NCBI GenBank assembly: GCA_947370975.1
Contig: CANBNG010000007.1
Coordinates: 62,001-126,000 of the forward strand
DNA length: 64,000 bases
Reading direction: 5' to 3'
Origin: Beijerinckiaceae bacterium
Lineage (GTDB): Bacteria; Pseudomonadota; Alphaproteobacteria; Rhizobiales; Beijerinckiaceae
A program made the position numbers and the translations under genes. Positions 51,578 through 61,612 of the stretch are shown here, in pieces; within the stretch, counting starts at the first letter, position 1, and each line of letters begins with the position of its first letter. The notes under the pieces were generated by a model. The model was given only the letters and a program-made list of their open reading frames with translations, was not told the origin of the DNA and ran no database searches.

Positions 51578-52363
51578 ATGTTTGGGACAGACATGCAGGG
51601 TGTGCGGGCAAAATGGCGATGGGCTGGGGCACTTGCTGGCGTTCTCGCCCTTGGTGCGCCCTCCGCGTCTGCTGCTGAACGCCCCGCTGTCATCGAGCTT
51701 TTTACCAGTCAGGGCTGTTCGTCCTGCCCGCCTGCGGACGCGCTGATGGGCCAGCTCGCGCGCGAGCGCCGCGATATCATCATCCTCTCCTTTCCCGTCG
51801 ATATCTGGGATTACATCGGCTGGAAGGACACGCTGGCCAAGCCCGAATTCACCGCCCGTCAGCGTCATTATTCGCAGACGCGCGGCGATCATCAGGTCTA
51901 TACGCCCCAGGCCGTTGTCGATGGTGCGGCCCATGCGGTTGGCAGCGACAAGCAGCATCTGCTGGCGCTGGTCGATGAACTCGAGCCTGCGCGCAAGGCG
52001 CTGGGCGCGTCGCTCAGGATCACCGAGCGCGACGGGATGCTCATTGCCGATCTCGACGCGGGCGATCCCGGTGCCGGGTCGGGCGATGTGGCGCGCGGGG
52101 CCGGCGTCTGGTTGCTGCGCGTCGTGCGCGCCCGCACCATCGCCATCGGCCGGGGCGAGAATGACGGGCGGCGTGTCACCTACACCAATGTCGTGCGCTC
52201 CATGGTGCGCATGGGCCATTGGATGGGCGCGGCGGCGCGCTTCGAAATGCCGCTGGCCGAAGCGCGCGGCGACGACGGCGAGGGCTATGTCGTCATCGTC
52301 CAGAAGAACATGGGCGAAGTGCTTGGCCCCGTGCTTGCTGCCGCGCGCAGCGGCAATCTCTGA
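51578..52363 (+). CDS. DUF1223 thioredoxin-like periplasmic protein
   Basis: A 261-residue protein. After a signal peptide (WAGALAGVLALGAPSASAAE) comes VIELFTSQGCSSCPPADAL, a thioredoxin-fold CxxC site (CSSC). FPVDIWDYIGWKDTLAKPEFTARQRHY and YTPQAVVDGAAHAVGSD complete the DUF1223 domain. Redox activity is plausible but unproven. ATG at 51578; the ATG at 51593 is an alternative start. Confidence 0.82.
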   Translation: MFGTDMQGVRAKWRWAGALAGVLALGAPSASAAERPAVIELFTSQGCSSCPPADALMGQLARERRDIIILSFPVDIWDYIGWKDTLAKPEFTARQRHYSQTRGDHQVYTPQAVVDGAAHAVGSDKQHLLALVDELEPARKALGASLRITERDGMLIADLDAGDPGAGSGDVARGAGVWLLRVVRARTIAIGRGENDGRRVTYTNVVRSMVRMGHWMGAAARFEMPLAEARGDDGEGYVVIVQKNMGEVLGPVLAAARSGNL

Positions 52364-52972
52364 TCAGACGAGATAGATGCGGTCGGGCAGGGCGTTTGCG
52401 CCGGGTGTCGGCGGATAATGGCGCGCCAGCACATCTGCGCATAAGTCGATGGCGGCGATGAAGCCGTCGGCGACACGATTCTGCGCTATATGCGCGACAA
52501 GCGCATCGACCGCGTTCTGCCATTCGTGCTGGCCGGCGTGCCCGGCAATGCCGTCATCGGCCAGAATGCGCACATAATGTTCGGCAAGCGACACGTAAAT
52601 CAAAATGCCGTTGCGCGCTGGTGTGCGGGTCAGGCCGCGCGTGACGAATTGCTCCAGCGCCGCGCGGTGCGCGCGGGCGCGCTTCACGGCGCGCGGCACG
52701 AGGCGCATGCGCAGCCGGGTGAGCGTCAGCACGAGGCCGAGTACGACGAAGACCGCGATCTGCACGAGAAAGATGCGTTGGGCTGACAGCGCGGTCAGCG
52801 CCAGCAGCGGCCAGGGCGTGGCGAGCGCGAAAAGCGCACTCCAGAGCGCCGGCACATGGCCATAGTCGGAGGATTGTTGCGCCAGCACGCAGACGATCTC
52901 GCCGCTCGTGCGCTTTTCGGCAGCGTGAATGGCAGCGGCGATGCGGGCGTGATCGGCGGTTGTAAATTCCAT
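52364..52972 (-). CDS. TPM-domain membrane protein
   Basis: A 202-residue protein. The N-terminal MEFTTADHARIAAAIHAAEKRTSGEIV opens a TPM (phosphatase-like) domain, interrupted by two hydrophobic spans (about 45-85), and it resumes with GILIYVSLAEHYVRILADDGI. The ATG at 52972 shares its A with the stop of the Gly-rich TPM gene, so the two are coupled. Third gene of a LemA-TPM-TPM cluster. The family is thought to act in envelope or membrane-protein quality control. Confidence 0.78.
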   Translation of the reverse strand: MEFTTADHARIAAAIHAAEKRTSGEIVCVLAQQSSDYGHVPALWSALFALATPWPLLALTALSAQRIFLVQIAVFVVLGLVLTLTRLRMRLVPRAVKRARAHRAALEQFVTRGLTRTPARNGILIYVSLAEHYVRILADDGIAGHAGQHEWQNAVDALVAHIAQNRVADGFIAAIDLCADVLARHYPPTPGANALPDRIYLV

Positions 52973-53769
52973 CACCATCCCCCCGATGCGCCGCCGCCGC
53001 CCGACGATCCGCCCCCGCCGGAAAAGCCGCCGCCACCGCTCCAGCCCGAACCGCCCATGCCCGACCCGCCCCATCCGCCGCCGGAGGGGGGTATGAAAAT
53101 TCCGCCGCTGCGGCCGCCCTGCCGCCAGCCGCTGCCTTGTCCCCGCGCATTGGCAATCATCGTCCAGATCACGAAGATGAACAGGCCGAGCACGATGAAG
53201 GGCATGATCTGGTCGAGCAGGCCCGGCTCCTCGGTCCGCAGGTCAGGACGCTTCTGCCATTCGGCGGCGTCTGTCGTGAGGACCGTGATGATGTCCTCGA
53301 CACCCCGCGCAATGCCGCCGCTGAAATCGCCCGTCTTGAAACGCGGCGCCATGGCATTGCTGATGATGATCTTCGACAGGGCATCGGTCAGCGTGCCCTC
53401 GAGCCCGTAGCCGACTTCGATGCGCACGCGCTTTTCGCGCGGCGCGACCAGCAGCAGGACGCCATTGTTCTTTTTTGCCTCGCCGAGCTTCCAGGCGCGA
53501 AAAAGCCCGTTGGCAAAGGGCTCTATTTCATAGCCCTGCAATGAGGGCAGGGTGGCGATGACAAGCTGGATGCCGGATTTGTCCTCAAGCTCCTTCAGCT
53601 TGGTCTCAAGGCTCGCGCGTGTATCTGGCGCAAGCACCGATGCGCCATCGACAATGCGCCCGCTCAGCGCCGGATAATCGGGCGCGGCACACGCCACACC
53701 CAGCGTGCAGAGCAGGGCGAAGAGCCCTGCCAGCACGGTATGGCGGAAGTCGCGGGCTGCGCGGAGCAT
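52972..53769 (-). CDS. YgcG-like TPM-domain protein with glycine-rich tail
   Basis: A 265-residue protein with a signal peptide (about 1-28, ending GVACAAP). The TPM domain is about 30-165 (GRIVDGASVLAPDTRASLETKLKEL, VRIEVGYGLEGTLTDALS, FSGGIARGVEDII). One membrane span is about 183-203, and the end is a glycine/serine tail (GWSGGGGFSGGGGSSGGGG). Downstream of LemA as in many bacteria. Biochemical activity unknown. Confidence 0.88.
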   Translation of the reverse strand: MLRAARDFRHTVLAGLFALLCTLGVACAAPDYPALSGRIVDGASVLAPDTRASLETKLKELEDKSGIQLVIATLPSLQGYEIEPFANGLFRAWKLGEAKKNNGVLLLVAPREKRVRIEVGYGLEGTLTDALSKIIISNAMAPRFKTGDFSGGIARGVEDIITVLTTDAAEWQKRPDLRTEEPGLLDQIMPFIVLGLFIFVIWTMIANARGQGSGWRQGGRSGGIFIPPSGGGWGGSGMGGSGWSGGGGFSGGGGSSGGGGASGGW

Positions 53770-53777
53770 GGCGCGCG

Positions 53778-54401
53778 TCAGAATTTCACCGCAGGGGGTG
53801 TCTGTGCACCCTCGTTGGCGGCAAAGGTCGCCATGGGCTGGTTGCCGCGGAAGAAGGTCATGGCCCAGAGCATGGTCGGGAAGGTGCGCAGCGCGGTGTT
53901 ATATTCGCGCACGGCCTCGATATAATCGCGGCGGGCGACGCTGATGCGGTTTTCCGTGCCCTCGAGCTGCGATTGCAGGGCGAGGAAATTCTGGTTCGAT
54001 TTCAGGTCCGGATAGTTTTCACTCACCGCCAGCAGCCGGCCGAGCGCGCCCGAAAGCGCATTTTGCGCATCCTGAAATTGCTTGAGCTTTTCTGGGTCGG
54101 TGAGTTGCGAGACGTCAATCTTGACCTGTGTCGCCTTGGCGCGCGCTTCCACCACGGCAATCAGCACGTCCTTTTCCTGCTTGGCATAGCCCTGCACTGT
54201 GGCGACGAGATTGGGGATGAGGTCGGTGCGGCGCTGATATTGGTTCTGCACCTCGGACCATTGCGCCTTGGCGCGCTCTTCCAGTGTCGGAATGTTGTTG
54301 TAGCCGCAGCCCGCGACCAGAAGGCCGACGCCGATGACGAGCGCAAGAGCGCGCAAGCGCGAGACGACAGGCTTTGCCAGGGCAATGGATGAGCACGACA
54401 T
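53778..54401 (-). CDS. LemA-family lipoprotein
   Basis: A 207-residue protein with an N-terminal lipobox LVAGC (C32) and the LemA helical domain: YNNIPTLEERAKAQWSEVQNQYQRRTDLIPNLV and ENYPDLKSNQNFLALQSQLEGTENRISVARRDY. LemA proteins form trimers of helical hairpins and accompany TPM proteins. Eight bases before the YgcG-like gene; GAGGAG precedes its ATG. Confidence 0.92.
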   Translation of the reverse strand: MSCSSIALAKPVVSRLRALALVIGVGLLVAGCGYNNIPTLEERAKAQWSEVQNQYQRRTDLIPNLVATVQGYAKQEKDVLIAVVEARAKATQVKIDVSQLTDPEKLKQFQDAQNALSGALGRLLAVSENYPDLKSNQNFLALQSQLEGTENRISVARRDYIEAVREYNTALRTFPTMLWAMTFFRGNQPMATFAANEGAQTPPAVKF

Positions 54402-54443
54402 GAAGGATACTCCTCGCCTTGTCAGGCTCCTTCCGGAGCCGGT

Positions 54444-55019
54444 CTATTCTGCCTCGACCACGCCATTGGCCTCAAGGGCCCGGCGCAGGCGCGTGAATGC
54501 CAATCGGATACGAGACTTAACTGTTCCAAGCGGCAGGCTCGTCTTTTCGGCAATTTCCGAATGCGACAGGTTTTCGAAGAAGGCCATGCGCACCAGCTTG
54601 AGCTGCTCGGCCGGCAGGCCCGTCATCGCCGTGCGCAACACGTCGTCGCGCGATTGGGCATCGAGCGAACGATCGGCATCGACGGTGCTTTCGTCGGCAA
54701 TATCCAGAGCGAAATTATCCGGATCGACGAAATCGACGCGGTCGCGGCGCAGTACGTCGATGCGGCGGTTGCGGGCGATGCGATAGAGCCATGTCGCAAG
54801 CGAGGACTTGGAAGGCTCGAACAGATGGCCCTTGCGCCAGAGCGTCACCATCACATCCTGCGTGATTTCCTCGGCGGCGGCGCGGTCGCAGCCAAGGCGC
54901 AGGAGATAGGCGTTGAGGCGCGGGCCGTAATAATCGAACAGGCGTGTGAAGGCCTCGCGATCGCGCGTCTGGGCAATGGCTGCGACCAGCGCGGCATGCT
55001 CGGCGGCGAGAGGCGTCAT
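54444..55019 (-). CDS. ECF RNA polymerase sigma factor
   Basis: A 191-residue group IV sigma factor. Region 2 is REAFTRLFDYYGPRLNAYLLRLG ... EEITQDVMVTLWRKG ... WLYRIARNRRIDVLRRD. Region 4 is LPAEQLKLVRMAFFENLSHSEIAEKTSLPLGTVKSRIRLAFTRLRRAL. It resembles the RpoE/ChrR (singlet oxygen) ECF group of Alphaproteobacteria. No ChrR or other anti-sigma gene follows; the next gene on this strand, 42 bp on, is LemA. Its regulator must lie elsewhere or be absent. Confidence 0.9.
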   Translation of the reverse strand: MTPLAAEHAALVAAIAQTRDREAFTRLFDYYGPRLNAYLLRLGCDRAAAEEITQDVMVTLWRKGHLFEPSKSSLATWLYRIARNRRIDVLRRDRVDFVDPDNFALDIADESTVDADRSLDAQSRDDVLRTAMTGLPAEQLKLVRMAFFENLSHSEIAEKTSLPLGTVKSRIRLAFTRLRRALEANGVVEAE

Positions 55020-55223
55020 TCCGTTCGTTTTCTCTTGCAGGATAGAGGGGCTTGATCCGGCCGCCGACCGGACTGATCTGAGAGCTGCAGCTTATCAAGC
55101 CAGCGGAGCCCGCGTCAGACGAACACAGTGTCGCACGTCCCGGCGCTTTTGCGAACCCGCGCTTGCATATTTCTGTTGCGCGATCCCCCTCGCATGATGG
55201 GCTGCACGGAGTATGATTGTCTC

Positions 55224-55841
55224 ATGATTCGCGCAGCTCACACATCCCTCCTGCGGACCTCCGTCCGCCTGCTTCTCTCGACGGCCCTCGTGGTCGGCGT
55301 GTGCTCACCTGGTCTTGCCCAGCAGGGCAAGGCTTCGGCAAAGGCCGACCCGAAGGCCGCGCAAAAGGCGCCCGAAGCTGCGCCCGCCGCGCCCGGCAAG
55401 CCGGTGCTGGTCGCAAAGGTCGGCGAATGGGGGGTCTATGTGACCTCGGGCGGCAAGGATCGTCAGTGCTACGCGCTTTCCCAGCCAAGCGAGCGTGCGC
55501 CCGCCGCTCTCAAGCGCGATCCCGCTTTTCTCTTCATCTCCAGCCGCCCGACCGAGAAGGTCCGCAACGAAGTCTCGATCATCATGGGCTTTGATGTGAA
55601 GGCGGCGGACAAGACGCCGCCTGAGGCTGTCATCGGAACAGACAAATTCGCGCTGGCCGTGCAGGGCCCCCATCTCTGGGTTCGCGATGCCGCCAAGGCC
55701 TTGCCGATGGTCGATGCCATGCGCAAGGGCGCAAAGCTCACGGTGAAAGCTGCTTCCCTGCGCGGCAATGTGACGACGGATTCCTATCCGCTCACCGGGC
55801 TCGCCGGCGCGCTCGATCGGGTGCAGAAGGAATGTCCCTGA
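55224..55841 (+). CDS. Invasion-associated locus B (IalB)-like protein
   Basis: A 205-residue precursor. A signal peptide (about 1-33, ending GLAQQG), an Ala/Lys/Pro linker, and the IalB domain (VAKVGEWGVYVTSGGKDRQCYALSQP ... FLFISSRPTEKVRNEVSIIMGF ... QKECP), with cysteines at the expected places. IalB was named in Bartonella but is widespread in free-living Alphaproteobacteria. The start at 55224 gives the signal peptide; the frame opens at 55128. Confidence 0.83.
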   Translation: MIRAAHTSLLRTSVRLLLSTALVVGVCSPGLAQQGKASAKADPKAAQKAPEAAPAAPGKPVLVAKVGEWGVYVTSGGKDRQCYALSQPSERAPAALKRDPAFLFISSRPTEKVRNEVSIIMGFDVKAADKTPPEAVIGTDKFALAVQGPHLWVRDAAKALPMVDAMRKGAKLTVKAASLRGNVTTDSYPLTGLAGALDRVQKECP

Positions 55842-56012
55842 CCTGAAGCCCTTGGCGTCGTGCAAGCAGGCTTCGTCTAACGTCTCCCGACCAAAGTGTG
55901 AGCATGCCGCCGCTTGTTCGCGGGCTACGCATCGTCATAATGCCGCGCACCATTTGTGAACACAGTTCCGCAGACGAAAAGAGCTGTGGCGCGCGCCCCC
56001 GGGGAGAGAGAC

Positions 56013-57950
<1,938 letters not shown>

Positions 57951-57992
57951 TGGCGCTTTAGCGTCGTCATTTGCGCAAGCGCCTGCCGCCCG

Positions 57993-58075
57993 CTTCTCCC
58001 TGAGGGAGAAGCTGTCAGCGAAGCTGACTGATGAGGGTTAGGGCCACGAGCCACCCTCTCCCTCTGGGAGAGGGT
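57993..58075. repeat. Composite palindromic element between acs and the nuclease gene
   Basis: Stem 1 cttctccc/gggagaag (57993-58000, 58004-58011), a middle gctgtcagc-gaagctgac segment, and stem 2 accctctccc/gggagagggt (58053-58062, 58066-58075) ending in TTTTC. It lies between convergent genes and resembles intergenic mosaic elements known from Rhizobiales. Confidence 0.65.
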
Positions 58076-58079
58076 TTTC

Positions 58080-58598
58080 TCAACACCACGCGCCGCGTTT
58101 GCCGCCCGCATAGGGGCGGCCGTGGCCGGCGGCGAGCATCATCTGTGCGACGTCGGTCTCGCCCCCGTCGCTAAGGCGCACATGGACGGTGGCGACCACC
58201 CGTCCGAAATATTTGTCAGGAGCGATGTCGTGCAGGGTCACGGGGCCGCTGGCGAGAATGTCGCGCAACATGTCGGTGGCCGCGAGCGCCATTTTCTTTT
58301 CGTCCGCGCAGCCGGCGTGGAGTTCGGGCGCGTCAAAGCCGCGAATGCGGATCGCGCTGCGGACCTCCTGCCCGAACCAGACCTGAACCTGCGCCTGAAA
58401 CGTATCGCCATCAATGATGCGCAAGACGTCCGCCGGCATGGGGCCGGTGAAACCGCCCGCCAGAGGCGTGGGCGCAGAGCCGTGCGCAACCGCGCGGTCG
58501 GGAGACCCACCTCGGCCAGCCACCAAAGCCCCGCAGGCGGCCGTCAGCGACGCGAGCAGGAGCGCAGCCAGAATGGAAATGCGCGGTGACAGGATCAT
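58080..58598 (-). CDS. Thermonuclease-like (SNase) secreted nuclease
   Basis: A 172-residue protein with an N-terminal signal (LAALLLASLTAACGA, possible but weak lipobox at C22) and a staphylococcal-nuclease-like fold: VLRIIDGDTFQAQVQVW, IRIRGFDAPELHAGCADEKKMA and DKYFGRVVATVHV. The arginine/aspartate motif RxxGFDAPE is the active-site strand. The start lies inside a perfect inverted repeat (58596-58631), suggesting regulation. C-terminus GGKRGAWC carries a second cysteine. Confidence 0.8.
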   Translation of the reverse strand: MILSPRISILAALLLASLTAACGALVAGRGGSPDRAVAHGSAPTPLAGGFTGPMPADVLRIIDGDTFQAQVQVWFGQEVRSAIRIRGFDAPELHAGCADEKKMALAATDMLRDILASGPVTLHDIAPDKYFGRVVATVHVRLSDGGETDVAQMMLAAGHGRPYAGGKRGAWC

Positions 58599-58631
58599 AA
58601 TCCCAACTTCACCATAGCGGGTGGGATTATG
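58596..58631 (-). promoter_or_regulatory. Perfect 10-bp inverted repeat over the nuclease start codon
   Basis: Arms cataatccca (58596-58605) and tgggattatg (58622-58631) are 16 bp apart. The left arm contains the nuclease ATG on the minus strand, and the right arm overlaps a TTGACA on that strand. Operator or translation-blocking hairpin are both possible. Confidence 0.5.
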
Positions 58632-58676
58632 TCAATATGATCCTACAATCTGAATGATAGGTAGAACGTCGAATGC

Positions 58677-58692
58677 ACGTCATGCGTGACGT
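58677..58692. repeat. Perfect palindrome ACGTCA-TGCG-TGACGT
   Basis: Six-bp arms (58677-58682, 58687-58692) with a 4-nt centre, just past the SDHAF4-like stop and 80 bp upstream of the nuclease gene. It may be a regulator site or the transcript end. Confidence 0.5.
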
Positions 58693-58697
58693 TAGCT

Positions 58698-58937
58698 CTA
58701 GAAGTCGCTGGTCAAACCCTTGATTTCCCAGTCGCCATAACGGACCGGATCAAGCCCGCCGCGGCCATTTATTTCGTGCGCTGCGGCTTGCCGGTCTGCT
58801 TCGGCCTTGGCGCGGCGCTCGGCAGCCTCGGCCAGCGCGCGCTGCGCTTGCGGCGTCAGCACCTTGCGGGGGGCCTCGTCCGGGACCTCCTGGAGGACTT
58901 GCTGAGGGACGGGCGGGATGTTGGATTCGTCTGTCAT
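58698..58937 (-). CDS. SDHAF4-like (DUF1674) succinate dehydrogenase assembly factor
   Basis: A 79-residue protein with the conserved C-terminus EINGRGGLDPVRYGDWEIKGLTSDF. The human homologue SDHAF4 binds flavinated SdhA during complex II assembly; the bacterial family is assumed to do the same. The N-terminal part is a charged helix (RALAEAAERRAKAEADRQA). In related genomes it lies beside htpX, as here, divergently transcribed. Confidence 0.9.
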   Translation of the reverse strand: MTDESNIPPVPQQVLQEVPDEAPRKVLTPQAQRALAEAAERRAKAEADRQAAAHEINGRGGLDPVRYGDWEIKGLTSDF

Positions 58938-59036
58938 TTTGCGTCTCTTTCGCGGCCGAGCTTGAAGCCCGGCCTCTTGCCTCCCCACATATAGGGCACA
59001 GGGTCGGATTTCGACCAGACGCGGAGCTTGAGACCG

Positions 59037-60089
59037 ATGAATTTCATGCGCACTGCGGTTCTGCTGGCGGCCATGACCGCATTGTTTGTTCTGGTCGGCG
59101 CGGCACTGGGCGGCCGTGCGGGCATGATGCTCGCCTTTCTCTTTGCACTGGGGACCAATCTGTTTGCCTGGTGGAACTCCGATCGCATGGCGCTCGCCGC
59201 CAATGATGCGCAGGAGATTGACGAGCCACAGGCCCCCGACCTGTTCAACCTCGTGCGCGGGCTGGCCGCGCGCGCCGGCATTCCGATGCCGCGCATCTAT
59301 CTGATCGAAAGTGACCAGCCCAATGCCTTCGCCACCGGGCGCAACCCCGAGAACGGGGCGATTGCCGTTCATACGGGCCTGATCTCGATCGTGACGCGCG
59401 AGGAATTGTCGGGCGTCCTTGCCCATGAAATCGCCCATATCAAAAATCGCGACACGCTGACCATGACGGTGACGGCGACGCTTGCGGGCGCGATTTCCTC
59501 CATTGCCCATTGGGGCATGTTCATGGGCGGGCGTCGCGACAATGGGCTCGGCGTCATCGGCACTTTGGCGCTGGCCATTCTCGCGCCGATTGCCGCCATG
59601 ATCGTGCAGATGGCGGTGAGCCGCTCGCGCGAATATGTGGCTGATCGCGCCGGTGCGGAGATCTGCGGCAATCCCTATTGGCTGGCGAGTGCACTGGCAA
59701 AAATCGCGCAGGGCGCGCAGGCCATCGACAATCCGCGTGCCGAGGCCAACCCGGCGCTTGCCCATCTCTTCATCGTCAATCCGCTGCATGGGTCTGGCGT
59801 CGACAATCTGTTTTCGACCCATCCCAATGTCGAAAACCGCATCGCCGCCCTGGAGGAAATGGGACGCGAGATGAATCTTGCGCCTTTCGATCCTGCAGGT
59901 GCGGGCTGGTCGCCGTTTCGCGATGATTTTTCAGGGCCATCCTATCCGGCGGGCTCGGCCTGGGGCCGCGCGCGCCGGCATGGCGGGGGCAGCTTCCTGT
60001 CGGGTGCGGGCATCTCGCCATGGCGCCGGAGCGGGGATCGTGGTACCGGCGGTGAACGGCGCGGCCCGTGGGGCGATCCCCGGGGCTGA
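59037..60089 (+). CDS. htpX: Membrane zinc protease HtpX
   Basis: A 350-residue M48 peptidase of the inner membrane that degrades misfolded membrane proteins. Two N-terminal spans (about 6-25, 29-47), the zinc motif H130-E131-x-x-H134 in VLAHEIAHIKNRD, and a downstream EYVADRAGAEICG glutamate ligand. Further spans lie about 140-195. The C-terminal 60 residues are a Gly/Arg-rich tail longer than in E. coli. The ATG at 59037 was chosen over TTG at 59028. Confidence 0.94.
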   Translation: MNFMRTAVLLAAMTALFVLVGAALGGRAGMMLAFLFALGTNLFAWWNSDRMALAANDAQEIDEPQAPDLFNLVRGLAARAGIPMPRIYLIESDQPNAFATGRNPENGAIAVHTGLISIVTREELSGVLAHEIAHIKNRDTLTMTVTATLAGAISSIAHWGMFMGGRRDNGLGVIGTLALAILAPIAAMIVQMAVSRSREYVADRAGAEICGNPYWLASALAKIAQGAQAIDNPRAEANPALAHLFIVNPLHGSGVDNLFSTHPNVENRIAALEEMGREMNLAPFDPAGAGWSPFRDDFSGPSYPAGSAWGRARRHGGGSFLSGAGISPWRRSGDRGTGGERRGPWGDPRG

Positions 60090-60167
60090 GCGCCGGCGTT
60101 TTTTCTGGAGACTGTTCATGACCTGCGGCACGCAGCGGCCCCGCGCCGGCTTTCCGGCCTCGCGCTC

Positions 60168-61553
60168 ATGGTGAAGAAGGACGCGCCGCCCCGCTCGGGC
60201 ACAGGCTTTGGCCGCCGTCCCGCCCCCGCACCAGACATGGTGCCGGGCCTTGCGGTTCGCCTCGCCGCAGCCGCCATTCTGGCCGAGGTCGCCGGCAATG
60301 GTCAGCCGCTTGACGATCGTTTTGCGCCGGGCGCTGGCCCCGAGGCTCTGAGCGGGCTTGATGCGCGTGACCGTGCGCTGGTGCGCTCCATCGCGCTTGT
60401 GGCCCTGCGTCGTCTGGGTTCCTTGCGCGCTGCGCTGGCTGCGACGCTTGAAAAAGGCCTGCCGCGCAAGGCGCAGGGCATCGAGTGGACGCTCGTCACC
60501 GGCGCGGCGCAAATCCTGTTCATGGATGTGCCCGACCATGCCGCTGTCGATCTCGCCGTGCGTGCGGTCCGCCATCAAGCCCATACCGCGCCCTTCGCCG
60601 GCCTCGTCAATGCCGTGCTGCGCAATATCGCGCGCCGCCGCGCGGAATGGGAATCGCCCGCCGATCCGTTCATCGACACGCCGCAATGGCTCGCCGCGCG
60701 CTGGCGCCGCGCCTATGGCGAGGAGACCGCCGCCCGCATTGCGCTGGCCCATCGCGACGAGCCGACGCTCGATCTCTCCTTCAAGCCCGGGCTCGACATT
60801 GCCCGCCTGCCCGAAGGCCTGCTGCTGCCTACCGGCTCGCTGCGCATCGACACGCATACGCCCGTGGAAGAGCTCGAGGGCTATGCGCGCGGCCAATGGT
60901 GGGTGCAGGACGCGGCGGCTGCGCTGCCGGCCCGCCTGCTGGCGGTCAAGCCCGGCGAACGTGTCGCCGATCTCTGCGCTGCGCCCGGCGGCAAGACTGC
61001 GCAACTGGCCGCCGCAGGCGCCGATGTGGTGGCGCTCGATCGTTCTGCCGAGCGGCTGAAGCGCCTCACCCTCAATCTCGAACGTCTCGGCCTGACCGCT
61101 GAAATCCGCGTCGGCGATGCGCTGACCTTCGAGGCCGCGCCCTTTGACGCCATCCTGCTCGATGCGCCCTGTTCGGCGACGGGCACGATCCGTCGTCATC
61201 CCGATGTTGCCTGGACCAAGAAGCCGGGCGATGTCGGCGCGCTGGCGGCCGTGCAGAAGAAGATGCTCGATCGCGCCGCCGAACTGCTGGCGCCTGGCGG
61301 ACGTCTTGTCTATTGCACCTGCTCGCTCGAGCCCGACGAGGGCGAACTCCAGATCGCCGCGCTCCTGCGGCGCAACCCGGACCTCAAGCGCGTGCCCGTC
61401 ACGCCCGAGGAAATCGGCGGCCTGCCGGAATGCATCAATGCGGAGGGGGAATTGCGCACGCTGCCCTTCCATCTCAAGGGCGAGACCTCGCGCCTGTCGG
61501 GACTCGATGGCTTTTTTGCCGCGCGTCTGATCAAACGCAACGATGCTGTGTGA
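60168..61553 (+). CDS. rsmB: RsmB/NOP-family RNA m5C methyltransferase
   Basis: A 461-residue protein. An N-terminal NusB-like helical domain (about 20-150) precedes the SAM domain with VADLCAAPGGKTAQLAAAG (motif I). The two cysteines are in LLDAPCSATGTIRRHPD and LVYCTCSLEPDEGE. In E. coli RsmB methylates C967 of 16S rRNA. The ATG at 60168 lies 78 bp after htpX; the order htpX-rsmB-heparinase-purH is conserved in related genomes. Confidence 0.9.
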   Translation: MVKKDAPPRSGTGFGRRPAPAPDMVPGLAVRLAAAAILAEVAGNGQPLDDRFAPGAGPEALSGLDARDRALVRSIALVALRRLGSLRAALAATLEKGLPRKAQGIEWTLVTGAAQILFMDVPDHAAVDLAVRAVRHQAHTAPFAGLVNAVLRNIARRRAEWESPADPFIDTPQWLAARWRRAYGEETAARIALAHRDEPTLDLSFKPGLDIARLPEGLLLPTGSLRIDTHTPVEELEGYARGQWWVQDAAAALPARLLAVKPGERVADLCAAPGGKTAQLAAAGADVVALDRSAERLKRLTLNLERLGLTAEIRVGDALTFEAAPFDAILLDAPCSATGTIRRHPDVAWTKKPGDVGALAAVQKKMLDRAAELLAPGGRLVYCTCSLEPDEGELQIAALLRRNPDLKRVPVTPEEIGGLPECINAEGELRTLPFHLKGETSRLSGLDGFFAARLIKRNDAV

Positions 61554-61557
61554 AAAG

Positions 61558-61598
61558 TTAGAATTCTAAATGAGTGATTAAGCAAATGATCGCTTAAT
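61558..61598. repeat. A/T-rich dyads between rsmB and heparinase genes
   Basis: A 12-bp palindrome TTAGAATTCTAA (61558-61569) and an inverted repeat ATTAAGC/GCTTAAT (61577-61583, 61592-61598) lie in a short A/T-rich patch. It may be a promoter/operator region for the heparinase gene. Confidence 0.45.
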
Positions 61599-61612
61599 AC
61601 AGGGCTGGGTGC

